From Actinomycetes bacterium (lineage in GTDB: Bacteria; Actinomycetota; CALGFH01): a stretch of 9,698 nt of DNA. Position numbers and translations under genes: made by a program. The notes below the pieces were generated by a model. It did no database searches, was not told the origin of the DNA, and was given only the letters and a program-made list of their open reading frames with translations. Numbering within the stretch: position 1 is the stretch's first letter; every line of letters begins with the position of its first letter. Below, one piece after another: positions 1-6,497 of the stretch. The stretch spans positions 1-9,698 of the forward strand of contig JASLBL010000222.1 of NCBI GenBank assembly GCA_030146615.1, written 5' to 3'.

Positions 1-4
1 TCTA

Positions 5-2008
5 GTGGGCAGGTCTGAACGCGCAGGCCGTGGCGGGGTCGGTCGCAGGACCGGCCGCACTCGCTGGCTAGTCCCGGTCGCGAGTGCCGGCCTGGCCGCG
101 GTGCTGGTGGGCTTGACCGGCGGAGCGGTCTGGGCGGCAGCGGCCGTTGACCGATCGGTCCGGCAGGTCCAGGGCATCAGCGCCCAGCGTGACGCCTGGG
201 TGGAGGCCCGCTACCAGGTCAACCAGGAGCATTCTGTCGCCCACGCCTACCTCGCCACCGCCAATCCCAAGCTGCGGCCGGCCCTGGACGAGGCCAGCCG
301 GACCCTCGAGGTGGCCCTGGGCCAGCTGGCCGCCCACGGCGGGTCCGACGACGCCGCCCAAGCCCGCCAGATCCAGGCCAGGCACGCCCCCAGCCTGCGG
401 CTGCTCCGCCAGATGCTGGACGCCGTCGACGCCAAGGACATGGAGACGGCCAACGAGATCCACCTGCAACGAGTCCACCCGGCTTACCTCGACCTCACCA
501 GCCAGACCGCGACCTTGGCAGCCCGCGAGCAGGCGCACGCGACCGCCGCCCTGACCGACCTGCGGCGACGCCAGCACGCCCTGGTCCCGGCGGCGGTGGT
601 CGCCGGCGGCGCCGGCGTTGCCGCCCTGGCCGTCTTCCTCCTCGTGCTGGCCGGCTACCAGCGGCGGCTGGTCCGTCAGGCCGCCGCCTCCAGCCACCAG
701 GCGCTGCACGACGCCCTCACCGGCCTGCCCAACCGGGAGCTGTTCGCCGACCGCGTCGGCCAGGCGCTCCGCACCGCCGACCGGGAGCTCCAACCCGCTG
801 CGCTACTGCTGCTCGACCTGGACCGCTTCAAGGACGTCAACGACACCCTCGGCCACCACCACGGCGACCAGCTGCTGCGCGAGGTCGGGACGCGACTCCA
901 GGGGGCACTGCGCCAGGTCGACACCGTGGCCCGGCTCGGCGGCGACGAGTTCGGGGTGCTGGTTCCGGGGGTGACGGCCGAAGCGGCCGCCGCGGTGGCC
1001 GACAAGCTCCGGGCCGCCCTGCATGCGCCCCTCACCCTGGACGGGGTCGCCCTGGACCTGGATGCCAGCATCGGGATCGCCGTCTACCCCGACCATGGCG
1101 ACGACACCGCCGAGCTGCTCCAGCACGCGGATGTGGCCATGTACGCGGCCAAGCAGGCCCACATCGGGTTCGTGGTCTACGACCCCGCCGTCGACCAGCA
1201 CAGCCCACGGCGCCTGGCGCTGCTCGGCGGCCTGCGGCGGGCGCTGGAACACGACGAGCTCGTCCTTCACTACCAGCCCAAGGCCGACCTGCAAACCGGC
1301 CAGGTCCTGGGCGCCGAGGCGCTGGTCCGCTGGCAGCATCCCGACCACGGCCTGCTGGCCCCGGGGGAATTCATCCCCCTGGCCGAGCGGACCGGCCTGA
1401 TCCACCCCCTGACCCGCTGGGTCCTGGACGCCGCCCTCCGCCAGGCCGCCGAGTGGCACCGCGACGGCCATCGCCTCTCGATCGCGGTCAACGTCTCCAC
1501 CCGGTGCCTGCTCGATCCCAGCTTCCCCGACCAGGTCGCCGAGCGCCTGACCGCATGGGAGGTCCCGGCCGGCTCGCTGATGCTGGAGGTGACCGAGAGC
1601 GCGGTCATGGCCGACCCGGCCCGCGCCCTGGACGTGCTCGGCCGCCTGCACGCCATGGGTGTCAAGCTGGCGGTGGATGACTTCGGCACCGGCTATTCGT
1701 CCATGGCGTACCTGAAGGCCCTGCCGGTGGACGAGCTCAAGGTCGACCGCTCCTTTGTCGGCCAGATGGCCAGCAACACCAGCGACGGGGTGATCGTCCG
1801 CTCCACCATCGACCTCGGGCACAACCTCGGCCTGCGGGTTGTCGCCGAAGGCGTGGAGACCCAGGAGGCCTGGCAGGAGCTTGCGGCGCTCGGCTGCGAC
1901 ACCGCCCAGGGCTACTACCTGGGCCGACCCATGCCCGCCACCGACCTGGAACGCTGGCTGGGCCAGCCGGCCGACCACGGCAGCGAACCGCGGCAGCAGC
2001 ACTCCTGA
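5..2008 (+). CDS. Membrane-anchored GGDEF-EAL protein (bifunctional c-di-GMP cyclase/phosphodiesterase candidate), start possibly upstream
   Basis: This protein of about 667 aa would make and/or break down the second messenger cyclic di-GMP. An Arg/Gly-rich cytoplasmic N-terminus is followed by membrane helix 1 (about 22-47), an extracytoplasmic helical region (about 48-193) and helix 2 (about 194-217). The GGDEF domain follows: DALTGLPNR at 236-244, DLDRFKD at 271-277, intact GGDEF at 312-316, and an inhibitory-site RxxD (R303, D306) five residues before it. The EAL domain follows: EAL at 438-440, N496, E528, D558/D559, K579, E615 and Q635, which are the usual metal-binding and catalytic residues. 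On motifs both activities look possible; which dominates cannot be read. No HAMP or PAS domain is recognisable between helix 2 and GGDEF. The GTG at 5 is plausible because a basic stretch directly precedes helix 1, but the frame is open to the window edge, so the gene may begin earlier. It converges on the siderophore operon. Confidence 0.93.
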   Translation: MGRSERAGRGGVGRRTGRTRWLVPVASAGLAAVLVGLTGGAVWAAAAVDRSVRQVQGISAQRDAWVEARYQVNQEHSVAHAYLATANPKLRPALDEASRTLEVALGQLAAHGGSDDAAQARQIQARHAPSLRLLRQMLDAVDAKDMETANEIHLQRVHPAYLDLTSQTATLAAREQAHATAALTDLRRRQHALVPAAVVAGGAGVAALAVFLLVLAGYQRRLVRQAAASSHQALHDALTGLPNRELFADRVGQALRTADRELQPAALLLLDLDRFKDVNDTLGHHHGDQLLREVGTRLQGALRQVDTVARLGGDEFGVLVPGVTAEAAAAVADKLRAALHAPLTLDGVALDLDASIGIAVYPDHGDDTAELLQHADVAMYAAKQAHIGFVVYDPAVDQHSPRRLALLGGLRRALEHDELVLHYQPKADLQTGQVLGAEALVRWQHPDHGLLAPGEFIPLAERTGLIHPLTRWVLDAALRQAAEWHRDGHRLSIAVNVSTRCLLDPSFPDQVAERLTAWEVPAGSLMLEVTESAVMADPARALDVLGRLHAMGVKLAVDDFGTGYSSMAYLKALPVDELKVDRSFVGQMASNTSDGVIVRSTIDLGHNLGLRVVAEGVETQEAWQELAALGCDTAQGYYLGRPMPATDLERWLGQPADHGSEPRQQHS

Positions 2009-2130
2009 ATTCCCAGCAACGCCAGGCCGTGGGGCGCGGAACGGCAGGCGGCCGGTCGCCGTGGCCGGGCCTCGACGAGATCGCCCCGGGCCGCCCTGCT
2101 GGCCGGTGACGTCCACCACCGACGGCCGGC
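2009..2130. other. Convergent intergenic gap with GC-rich inverted repeats
   Basis: This 122-nt gap separates the stop codons of the GGDEF-EAL gene (+) and the FhuF-like gene (-), so transcription converges here. It contains GC-rich inverted repeats: a 5-bp stem (2049-2053 with 2063-2067) and a longer one at 2098-2130. Neither is followed by a run of T on either strand, so no canonical intrinsic terminator is seen. I see no promoter or small gene. Confidence 0.5.
2098..2130 (+). terminator. Possible terminator-like hairpin without a U tract
   Basis: Arms 2098-2105 and 2123-2130 can pair over 8 bp in plus-strand RNA, with one G-U wobble at 2100/2128 and a 17-nt loop. The hairpin sits about 90 nt after the GGDEF-EAL stop and directly beside the stop codon of the opposing gene. 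The downstream bases are TTAGGTCC, with no T run. GGCC-rich words are common in this genome by composition alone, so a functional role is only a weak possibility. Confidence 0.22.
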
Positions 2131-2784
2131 TTAGGTCCGGGCGCTCATGCGCCGCCTGGTCTCCTCGGCCGGAAGCAGGGGGCAGGTCGCGCACGGACTG
2201 TCGGCCACGGTGTAGTTGAGGCAGCAGGTGACCCGCCTGCGGGCCAGATGGTCGCGCCCGCCGATGGCTACCTGCAACAGCGGCGGGGACGGCAGCGGCC
2301 GGCCCGGTGTCCCGAAGAAGGCGTCGACCAGCTCGGCTGTGCGCCGGGGCGAATGGCCGGCCGCCTGCGCCTCCTCAAGGGCGGCGGCGGCGCACCCGTT
2401 GGCGACCAGCCCCCACAGCGCCCGCGGTCCCCGACGCACCCGGCGCTCGGTCAGCCGGGCGATTAGGACGGCCAGGTGGCCGTCGACCATCCGGGCGGCC
2501 GCCACGGTCGGGGGAGGTGCCGGGGCGCTGCCGACGACCACCTCCGCCGGGGACCCGTCGGCGAACCGGACCAGGACGTTGCCGGCGGCCAGGTCGGCCG
2601 GTGGGTCGCCGGCGGCGACGGAGGAGAACAGCTGGCGCGCCAGCGTCCAGGCGTAGCCCTCGAGCAGCACGGAGGCGGCAACGGCCAGGCTAGCCGTGCC
2701 GAGCCGTTCCCCGGCCAGCTTCAGTTGGACCTCGAGGTCGGCGGAGTCCGCTGCGAGCAGGTCGGCGGCGGGCACCAAGGTCAC
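2131..2784 (-). CDS. FhuF-like (2Fe-2S) ferric-siderophore reductase
   Basis: This is the last gene of the siderophore operon, 217 aa. FhuF-family proteins are cytoplasmic iron-sulfur proteins that reduce hydroxamate-bound Fe3+ after uptake, loosening the complex. The diagnostic C-terminal cysteine cluster is present: C187, C188, C198 and C201, in the context CCLNYTVADSPCATC. The spacing is CC-x9-C-x2-C, one residue shorter than the CC-x10-C-x2-C I recall for E. coli FhuF. The rest is helical and Ala/Leu-rich, without signal peptide or membrane segment, and the protein is somewhat shorter than E. coli FhuF (about 260 aa). Its GTG start at 2784 overlaps the stop of the preceding NIS synthetase gene as GTGA, with GAGG (2795-2798) 10 nt upstream, which supports this start and translational coupling. 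Its place after the biosynthetic genes implies it acts on their product. The family call is fairly secure; the substrate is inferred. Confidence 0.85.
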   Translation of the reverse strand: MTLVPAADLLAADSADLEVQLKLAGERLGTASLAVAASVLLEGYAWTLARQLFSSVAAGDPPADLAAGNVLVRFADGSPAEVVVGSAPAPPPTVAAARMVDGHLAVLIARLTERRVRRGPRALWGLVANGCAAAALEEAQAAGHSPRRTAELVDAFFGTPGRPLPSPPLLQVAIGGRDHLARRRVTCCLNYTVADSPCATCPLLPAEETRRRMSART

Positions 2785-4577
2785 GGGGTGGCGACCTCGT
2801 CCAGGGCGTTGCGGACGGTGCCGTGGGTGGCCGCATGCGGGCGTTCGGGCCGGTCGGCGTAGCCGTCCTGGAGCAGCCGGTTACGGTTGAGGCAGATCTT
2901 GGCGAACCGGGGGGCCAGCAGGTCGAAGGTCTTGAAGCGGTCGGCCAGCTCGGGGTAGCCGTCCTGGTAGCCGAGGATGGCGGACCGGACCAGGGACCAG
3001 AACCGGCGCTCGTCCACCCCCAGGTGCTCCTCGACCAGGTCGGCCAGGTAGCGGAAGTGGCCGACGAACAGGCTGGCCCAGAGGAACTGGCAGAGCCACT
3101 CGGGCGGCTCGGCCAGCAGCACCTGGGCCTCCTCGGGCCGGAGGGCGGCCCGCAGCTCTGGCAGGGGCTGGTCGGAGACGTTGACGTCGTCGACGAAGTC
3201 CTTGACGGCCAGGCGGGTCGGGACGCCGTCGCGGTGGAGGAGGATGGCATTCTCGCCGTGGGGTGAGAACACGGTGCCGTAGCGGTACAGGACGTGCAGC
3301 AACGGCGGCAGCACGGCCTCGAACAGGCTGGCCAGCCAGGCGCTGGCGGGGAGGCCCGACCGCTCGACCAGCGCCGCCACCACCGGCGTGCCGTGGCGGT
3401 CGCGGTGCAGCAGGGCCGCCATGTTCATGGCCCGCTCGCCGGGGTCGAGCCGGCCGTGCAGGCTCTCGCGCCAGATGCAGCCCAGCAGCTCCCGGTACTG
3501 GTAGGGGACGCCGGGCAGGGCCTCGTAGGCCGGGTGGGGCACGGCCACGCTGGCCACCTCGCCGAGCAGGACCAGCCGGCGGTCGGCGTGCAGGAACGGG
3601 TCGGCGGCGACGATGCCGGTGAGGAACTCGGTGACCGCCGGGGCGGCCACGGTCCGCTCGGTCGGCAGGCCCCGCCAGACCAGGGTGTTGAGGATGCTCA
3701 TGGGCAGCTTGAGGTGGTGACGGCGGGGGCAGCTCAGGTTGGTCAGGGTCCGGATCGACTGCTGGGGCAGGTAGGCGTCGGGTGCCTCGCCCAGCACCAG
3801 CAGATCACCGGCAGCCAGGCTGGGGGCGAACAGGGGGACGACCATGTGCTCCCACTGCCAGTCGTGGACCGGGAACCACAGGTAGTCCCCAGGGTCGGCG
3901 CCGGCCCGCTCCAGGGTGGCGGTGAAGGCGGCGACCGTGGCCGGGTCGAGCTCGCCGGCCAGCAGCCGCTGCTGGGGCAGCCGCCCGACCGCCTGGTAGG
4001 AGGCGATGCTGGTGCGGGCGGCCAGCCAGTGCAGGCGCACCGGGGTACGCCGTTCCGGCGCGTAGCGGAGGTAGTCGGCGTAGCCGAACCCGAGGCGGCC
4101 CTTGTTCGGGACGATCCAGGGGTGCCCGCCCATCTCGCCCTCGATGGCGTGGTGGTCGAGGTCGAGCAGCTCGGCGGCGCGGCGGCCGCCGGTGGCCAGG
4201 TGGGCGTCGGCCACCTGGGTCCAGCGCAGCTCCCGGATCAGGTGGGCGGCGGTGGCGGCGGTGATCCCGGCGCCGGCGCGCAGGTCCAGCAGCAGGCCGA
4301 CCGGGTCGGTGGCCGGGACCTGGCCGCCACCGTCGCGTCGCCGGACCGAGCCCCGCTCGACCCGCCAGCCGTCGAACAGCCGGCGGGTGGCGGCGAAGGT
4401 GTAGGTCACACCGTCGGCCAGGCGCACCTGGTGGTGGCCGGGCCGGCCGGCCAGCGGCTCGGCGGCCAGCAGTTCCTCGTAGAGGAACTCGGCCAGCAGC
4501 TTCTCGACCAGCCGGGCGCCGGCCAGGGTCCAGCGGTCCCCGGTCAGGACGTCGGTGGCCACAGGGTAGGTATCCAT
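2781..4577 (-). CDS. IucA/IucC-family NIS siderophore synthetase, DesD/AlcC/RhbF-like (second synthetase)
   Basis: This 598-aa ATP-dependent amide synthetase belongs to the NRPS-independent siderophore (NIS) family. Such enzymes adenylate a carboxylate (citrate, a citryl monoamide or a succinyl-hydroxamate) and join it to an amine. Family motifs, in order: the ATP-site motif GHPWIVPNKGRLGFG (151-165), FPVHDWQWEH (235-244), QQSIRTLTN (272-280), KLPMSILNTLVWRGLP (290-305), SPHGENAILL (438-447), KDFVDDVNVSD (459-469) and a C-terminal LNRNRL (563-568). The HGENAI and KDFVDDVN segments resemble DesD/AlcC/RhbF-type enzymes, which take an already condensed or acylated substrate, so I infer the second condensation. 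Length is normal for the family. The ATG at 4577 is preferred over an in-frame TTG at 4592, because GGAG (4587-4590) lies 9 nt before the ATG and overlaps that TTG. It starts 1 nt after the hydroxylase stop and overlaps the FhuF-like gene by 4 nt. Confidence 0.94.
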   Translation of the reverse strand: MDTYPVATDVLTGDRWTLAGARLVEKLLAEFLYEELLAAEPLAGRPGHHQVRLADGVTYTFAATRRLFDGWRVERGSVRRRDGGGQVPATDPVGLLLDLRAGAGITAATAAHLIRELRWTQVADAHLATGGRRAAELLDLDHHAIEGEMGGHPWIVPNKGRLGFGYADYLRYAPERRTPVRLHWLAARTSIASYQAVGRLPQQRLLAGELDPATVAAFTATLERAGADPGDYLWFPVHDWQWEHMVVPLFAPSLAAGDLLVLGEAPDAYLPQQSIRTLTNLSCPRRHHLKLPMSILNTLVWRGLPTERTVAAPAVTEFLTGIVAADPFLHADRRLVLLGEVASVAVPHPAYEALPGVPYQYRELLGCIWRESLHGRLDPGERAMNMAALLHRDRHGTPVVAALVERSGLPASAWLASLFEAVLPPLLHVLYRYGTVFSPHGENAILLHRDGVPTRLAVKDFVDDVNVSDQPLPELRAALRPEEAQVLLAEPPEWLCQFLWASLFVGHFRYLADLVEEHLGVDERRFWSLVRSAILGYQDGYPELADRFKTFDLLAPRFAKICLNRNRLLQDGYADRPERPHAATHGTVRNALDEVATP

Positions 4578-4578
4578 G

Positions 4579-5889
4579 TCAGTCGACTCCAAAGTCGGCG
4601 AAGGCGGTGCGCGCCGGCAGCCGGTAGACCTCCCGGCAACAGACGGCGTTGACGATGGTGGCGGCCCGCTGCGCCCCCAGACCCAGGTCGGGCGTGCCGA
4701 CGCCGTGGGTGTGGAGCTCGCCGTTCTGCACGAACAGCCCGCCGGTGACCCGCGGGTCGGTGACCACCCGGTAGTCGAGCCCGACCCGGTAGCGGCCGGC
4801 CTCGTCCCAGTCGACCAGCTCGGCCAGCCCGTCTAGGCAGGCCGGCGGCGCGGCCCGGTAGCCGGTGGCCAGGACCACGCAGTCAGCCTCGACGGTGAGC
4901 TCGCGATCCTGCTCCCACTGGCGGCCGGCCAGCCGCCAGCGCCCCCCGGCCCGCTCCAGCGAGCGGACCTCGACGTGGGCCAGCAGCCGCACCGCCGGCT
5001 CGGCCCCGCCCACGCTGCGCTCGTACAGCAGGTCGTGGATGGCGGCGATGGTCTCCACGTCGATGCCCTTGTAGAGCAGGTCCTGGGTGGGCAGGAGGCG
5101 GTCGCGGGTGGCGGCCGGCAGCTCATGGAAGTAGCGGGTGTAGTCGGGGGTGAAATGCTCCAGCCCCAGGCGGGAGTACTCCATGGGGAAGAACCCGGCC
5201 GAGCGGGTCAGCCAGTCCAGCCGGTAGCCGCAGCCCGGCTGCTCGCGGAGCAGCTCCAGGAACACCTCGGCCCCGCTCTGGCCCGAGCCGACCACCGTCA
5301 CCGCGGCCGCCTGCCGCAGCCGCTCGCGGTGGTCGAGGAAGTCGGCCGCGTGGAACACGTCCTTGCCGAGCGCGCCCGCCAGGGCGTCGGGGACGGCCGG
5401 GGTGGTGCCGACGCCCAGGACCAGGTTACGGGCCCGGCGCCGGCTGCTCCGGCCGCTGGCCACCTCGGTCAGCTCGGCCTCGAACAGCCCGGGCCCGTCC
5501 AGCCAGCGCAGGCCCTCGACCCGAGTGCCGAAGCGGCAGCCCGGCAGGCGGCCGGTCACCCAGCGGCAGTAGTGGTCGTACTCGCGCCGGGGCAGGTGGA
5601 ACCGCTCCCGCAGGTAGAAGCGGTACAGGCGGTCGTGGGCGCGCAGGTACTCGAGGAAGCTGTGGCGGCTGGTCGGGTCGGCCAGGGTGACCAGGTCGGC
5701 CAGGAACGGCACCTGGGTCGTGGCCCCCTCGACCAGCAGCCCCGGGTGCCAGGCGAAGGTCGGGGCCTGGTCCAAGAAGACCGCGTCCAGGTCCTCCACC
5801 GGGTCGAGCAGGGCGGCCAGGGACAGGTTGAACGGGCCGATGCCGACCCCGAGCAGGTCGTGGACGGGCGGGCCGGCGGGGCGGCTCAC
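4579..5889 (-). CDS. FAD/NADPH-dependent diamine (lysine/ornithine-type) N-hydroxylase
   Basis: This 436-aa flavoprotein monooxygenase would N-hydroxylate a terminal amine of a diamine, using O2 and NADPH, before acylation to a hydroxamate. It carries the N-terminal FAD motif GVGIGPFNLSLAAL (14-27), the NADPH motif VVGSGQSGAE (199-208), the ATGY motif (341-344), and the C-terminal NGELHTHGVGTPDLGLGAQR (389-408), which matches the conserved IucD-type ending. No motif is missing, and the length is typical of IucD/AlcA/RhbE/DesB. The family includes lysine, ornithine and free diamine hydroxylases. A diamine is inferred from the decarboxylase in the same operon. The reading frame is open upstream to 6189, but that part overlaps the GNAT gene and is not hydroxylase-like. 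The GTG at 5889 places the FAD motif at the expected position and overlaps the GNAT stop as GTGA. No strong Shine-Dalgarno sequence is visible, which suggests coupled translation. Confidence 0.94.
   Translation of the reverse strand: MSRPAGPPVHDLLGVGIGPFNLSLAALLDPVEDLDAVFLDQAPTFAWHPGLLVEGATTQVPFLADLVTLADPTSRHSFLEYLRAHDRLYRFYLRERFHLPRREYDHYCRWVTGRLPGCRFGTRVEGLRWLDGPGLFEAELTEVASGRSSRRRARNLVLGVGTTPAVPDALAGALGKDVFHAADFLDHRERLRQAAAVTVVGSGQSGAEVFLELLREQPGCGYRLDWLTRSAGFFPMEYSRLGLEHFTPDYTRYFHELPAATRDRLLPTQDLLYKGIDVETIAAIHDLLYERSVGGAEPAVRLLAHVEVRSLERAGGRWRLAGRQWEQDRELTVEADCVVLATGYRAAPPACLDGLAELVDWDEAGRYRVGLDYRVVTDPRVTGGLFVQNGELHTHGVGTPDLGLGAQRAATIVNAVCCREVYRLPARTAFADFGVD
4587..4590 (-). promoter_or_regulatory. 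Ribosome binding site deciding the start of the second NIS synthetase
   Basis: GGAG lies inside the end of the hydroxylase gene, 9 nt before the ATG at 4577. It physically overlaps the alternative in-frame TTG (4590-4592), which has no purine-rich stretch before it. This makes the ATG the better start. Confidence 0.65.
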
Positions 5890-6497
5890 AGGCGGCGCTC
5901 GTGGACCATCAGGGCGGCCCGCTTGTCCGGCAGGTCCAGCTCGCCGGCGCGGCGGAAGCCGCAGCGCTCGAACACGTGGATCATGCGGTGGTTGCGGGTG
6001 TCGGGCTCGGCCACCACCCGGCGGGTGGCCGGCTCCCGGGCGAACAGCCAGGCCACCACCGCCCCGAGCAGCTGGCGGCCGAGCCCGCGGCCGGTCCGCT
6101 CCGGCGGCCCGATCAGCAGGTGGACGCCCTGGTCGGCCGGCTCGGCCGGGTAGTAGCGGGCTAGCGGGTCCCTGGCCGCCCAGTAGCACTCCCAGTACGA
6201 CAGCGGCTCGCCGTCGACGCTGCCGATCAGCACCAGCTGGTGGTCGTCACCGGCCGCCCGGCGTAGGTAGGCGGCCAGCTCCGCGCGGTCCAGGTCGAGC
6301 CGCCAGAACGGGACCACGTGCGGCTGGTGCATCCATCCGTGGACCAGGTCCAGGTCGCCGTCGGGGTCAAGCGCCCGGAAGCTGGCCAGCCCGCCGCCAG
6401 GCAGCCGCGCCTGGAACACCGCGCCGCCCGGCGCGACCCGGACGGTCCGGGCAGGCGGCGTCGAGCCGGGGCCGGCGGGGGGCTGCTCCGGGCTCAT
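5886..6497 (-). CDS. GNAT-family siderophore N-acyltransferase (IucB/RhbD/AlcB-like)
   Basis: This 203-aa GNAT acyltransferase would transfer an acyl group, most often acetyl from acetyl-CoA, to the hydroxylamine made by the neighbouring N-hydroxylase, giving the iron-binding hydroxamate. After a Pro-rich N-terminal tail (about 1-30), the IucB/RhbD-type signature is visible: FRALDPDGDLDLVHGWMHQP (40-59) and VVPFW (61-65). The CoA pyrophosphate-binding loop RTGRGLGRQLLGAV is at 134-147. The C-terminal EPDTRNHRMIHVFERCGFRR (164-183) is typical of this branch. The ATG at 6497 overlaps the first NIS synthetase stop as ATGA, and the gene's own stop overlaps the hydroxylase GTG. The Shine-Dalgarno signal is weak. 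Whether the donor is acetyl-, succinyl- or another acyl-CoA cannot be read from the sequence; acetyl is inferred from the rhb-like arrangement. Confidence 0.9.
   Translation of the reverse strand: MSPEQPPAGPGSTPPARTVRVAPGGAVFQARLPGGGLASFRALDPDGDLDLVHGWMHQPHVVPFWRLDLDRAELAAYLRRAAGDDHQLVLIGSVDGEPLSYWECYWAARDPLARYYPAEPADQGVHLLIGPPERTGRGLGRQLLGAVVAWLFAREPATRRVVAEPDTRNHRMIHVFERCGFRRAGELDLPDKRAALMVHERRL

Noticed and set aside
2131..2136. TTAGGT as half of an IdeR/DmdR iron box
   Set aside because: It is only a half-site, followed by CCGGGC rather than the second palindromic half. It is the stop codon region at the operon's end, not a promoter position.
803..2194. Minus-strand open frame of 463 codons opposite the GGDEF-EAL gene
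   Set aside because: It has low-complexity composition and no motif, and lies wholly antisense to conserved GGDEF and EAL domains.
4578..4592. TTG at 4592 as start of the second NIS synthetase
   Set aside because: No Shine-Dalgarno sequence precedes it, and it overlaps the GGAG that serves the ATG at 4577.
3294..4652. Plus-strand open frame of 452 codons opposite the second NIS synthetase
   Set aside because: It is Gly/Gln/Val-rich and lacks domains; it is a shadow of the NIS synthetase gene.
5890..6189. 100-codon N-terminal extension of the N-hydroxylase
   Set aside because: It overlaps the GNAT coding sequence, is Pro/Arg/Gly-rich and not hydroxylase-like. The GTG at 5889 gives the expected distance to the FAD motif and a GTGA overlap.
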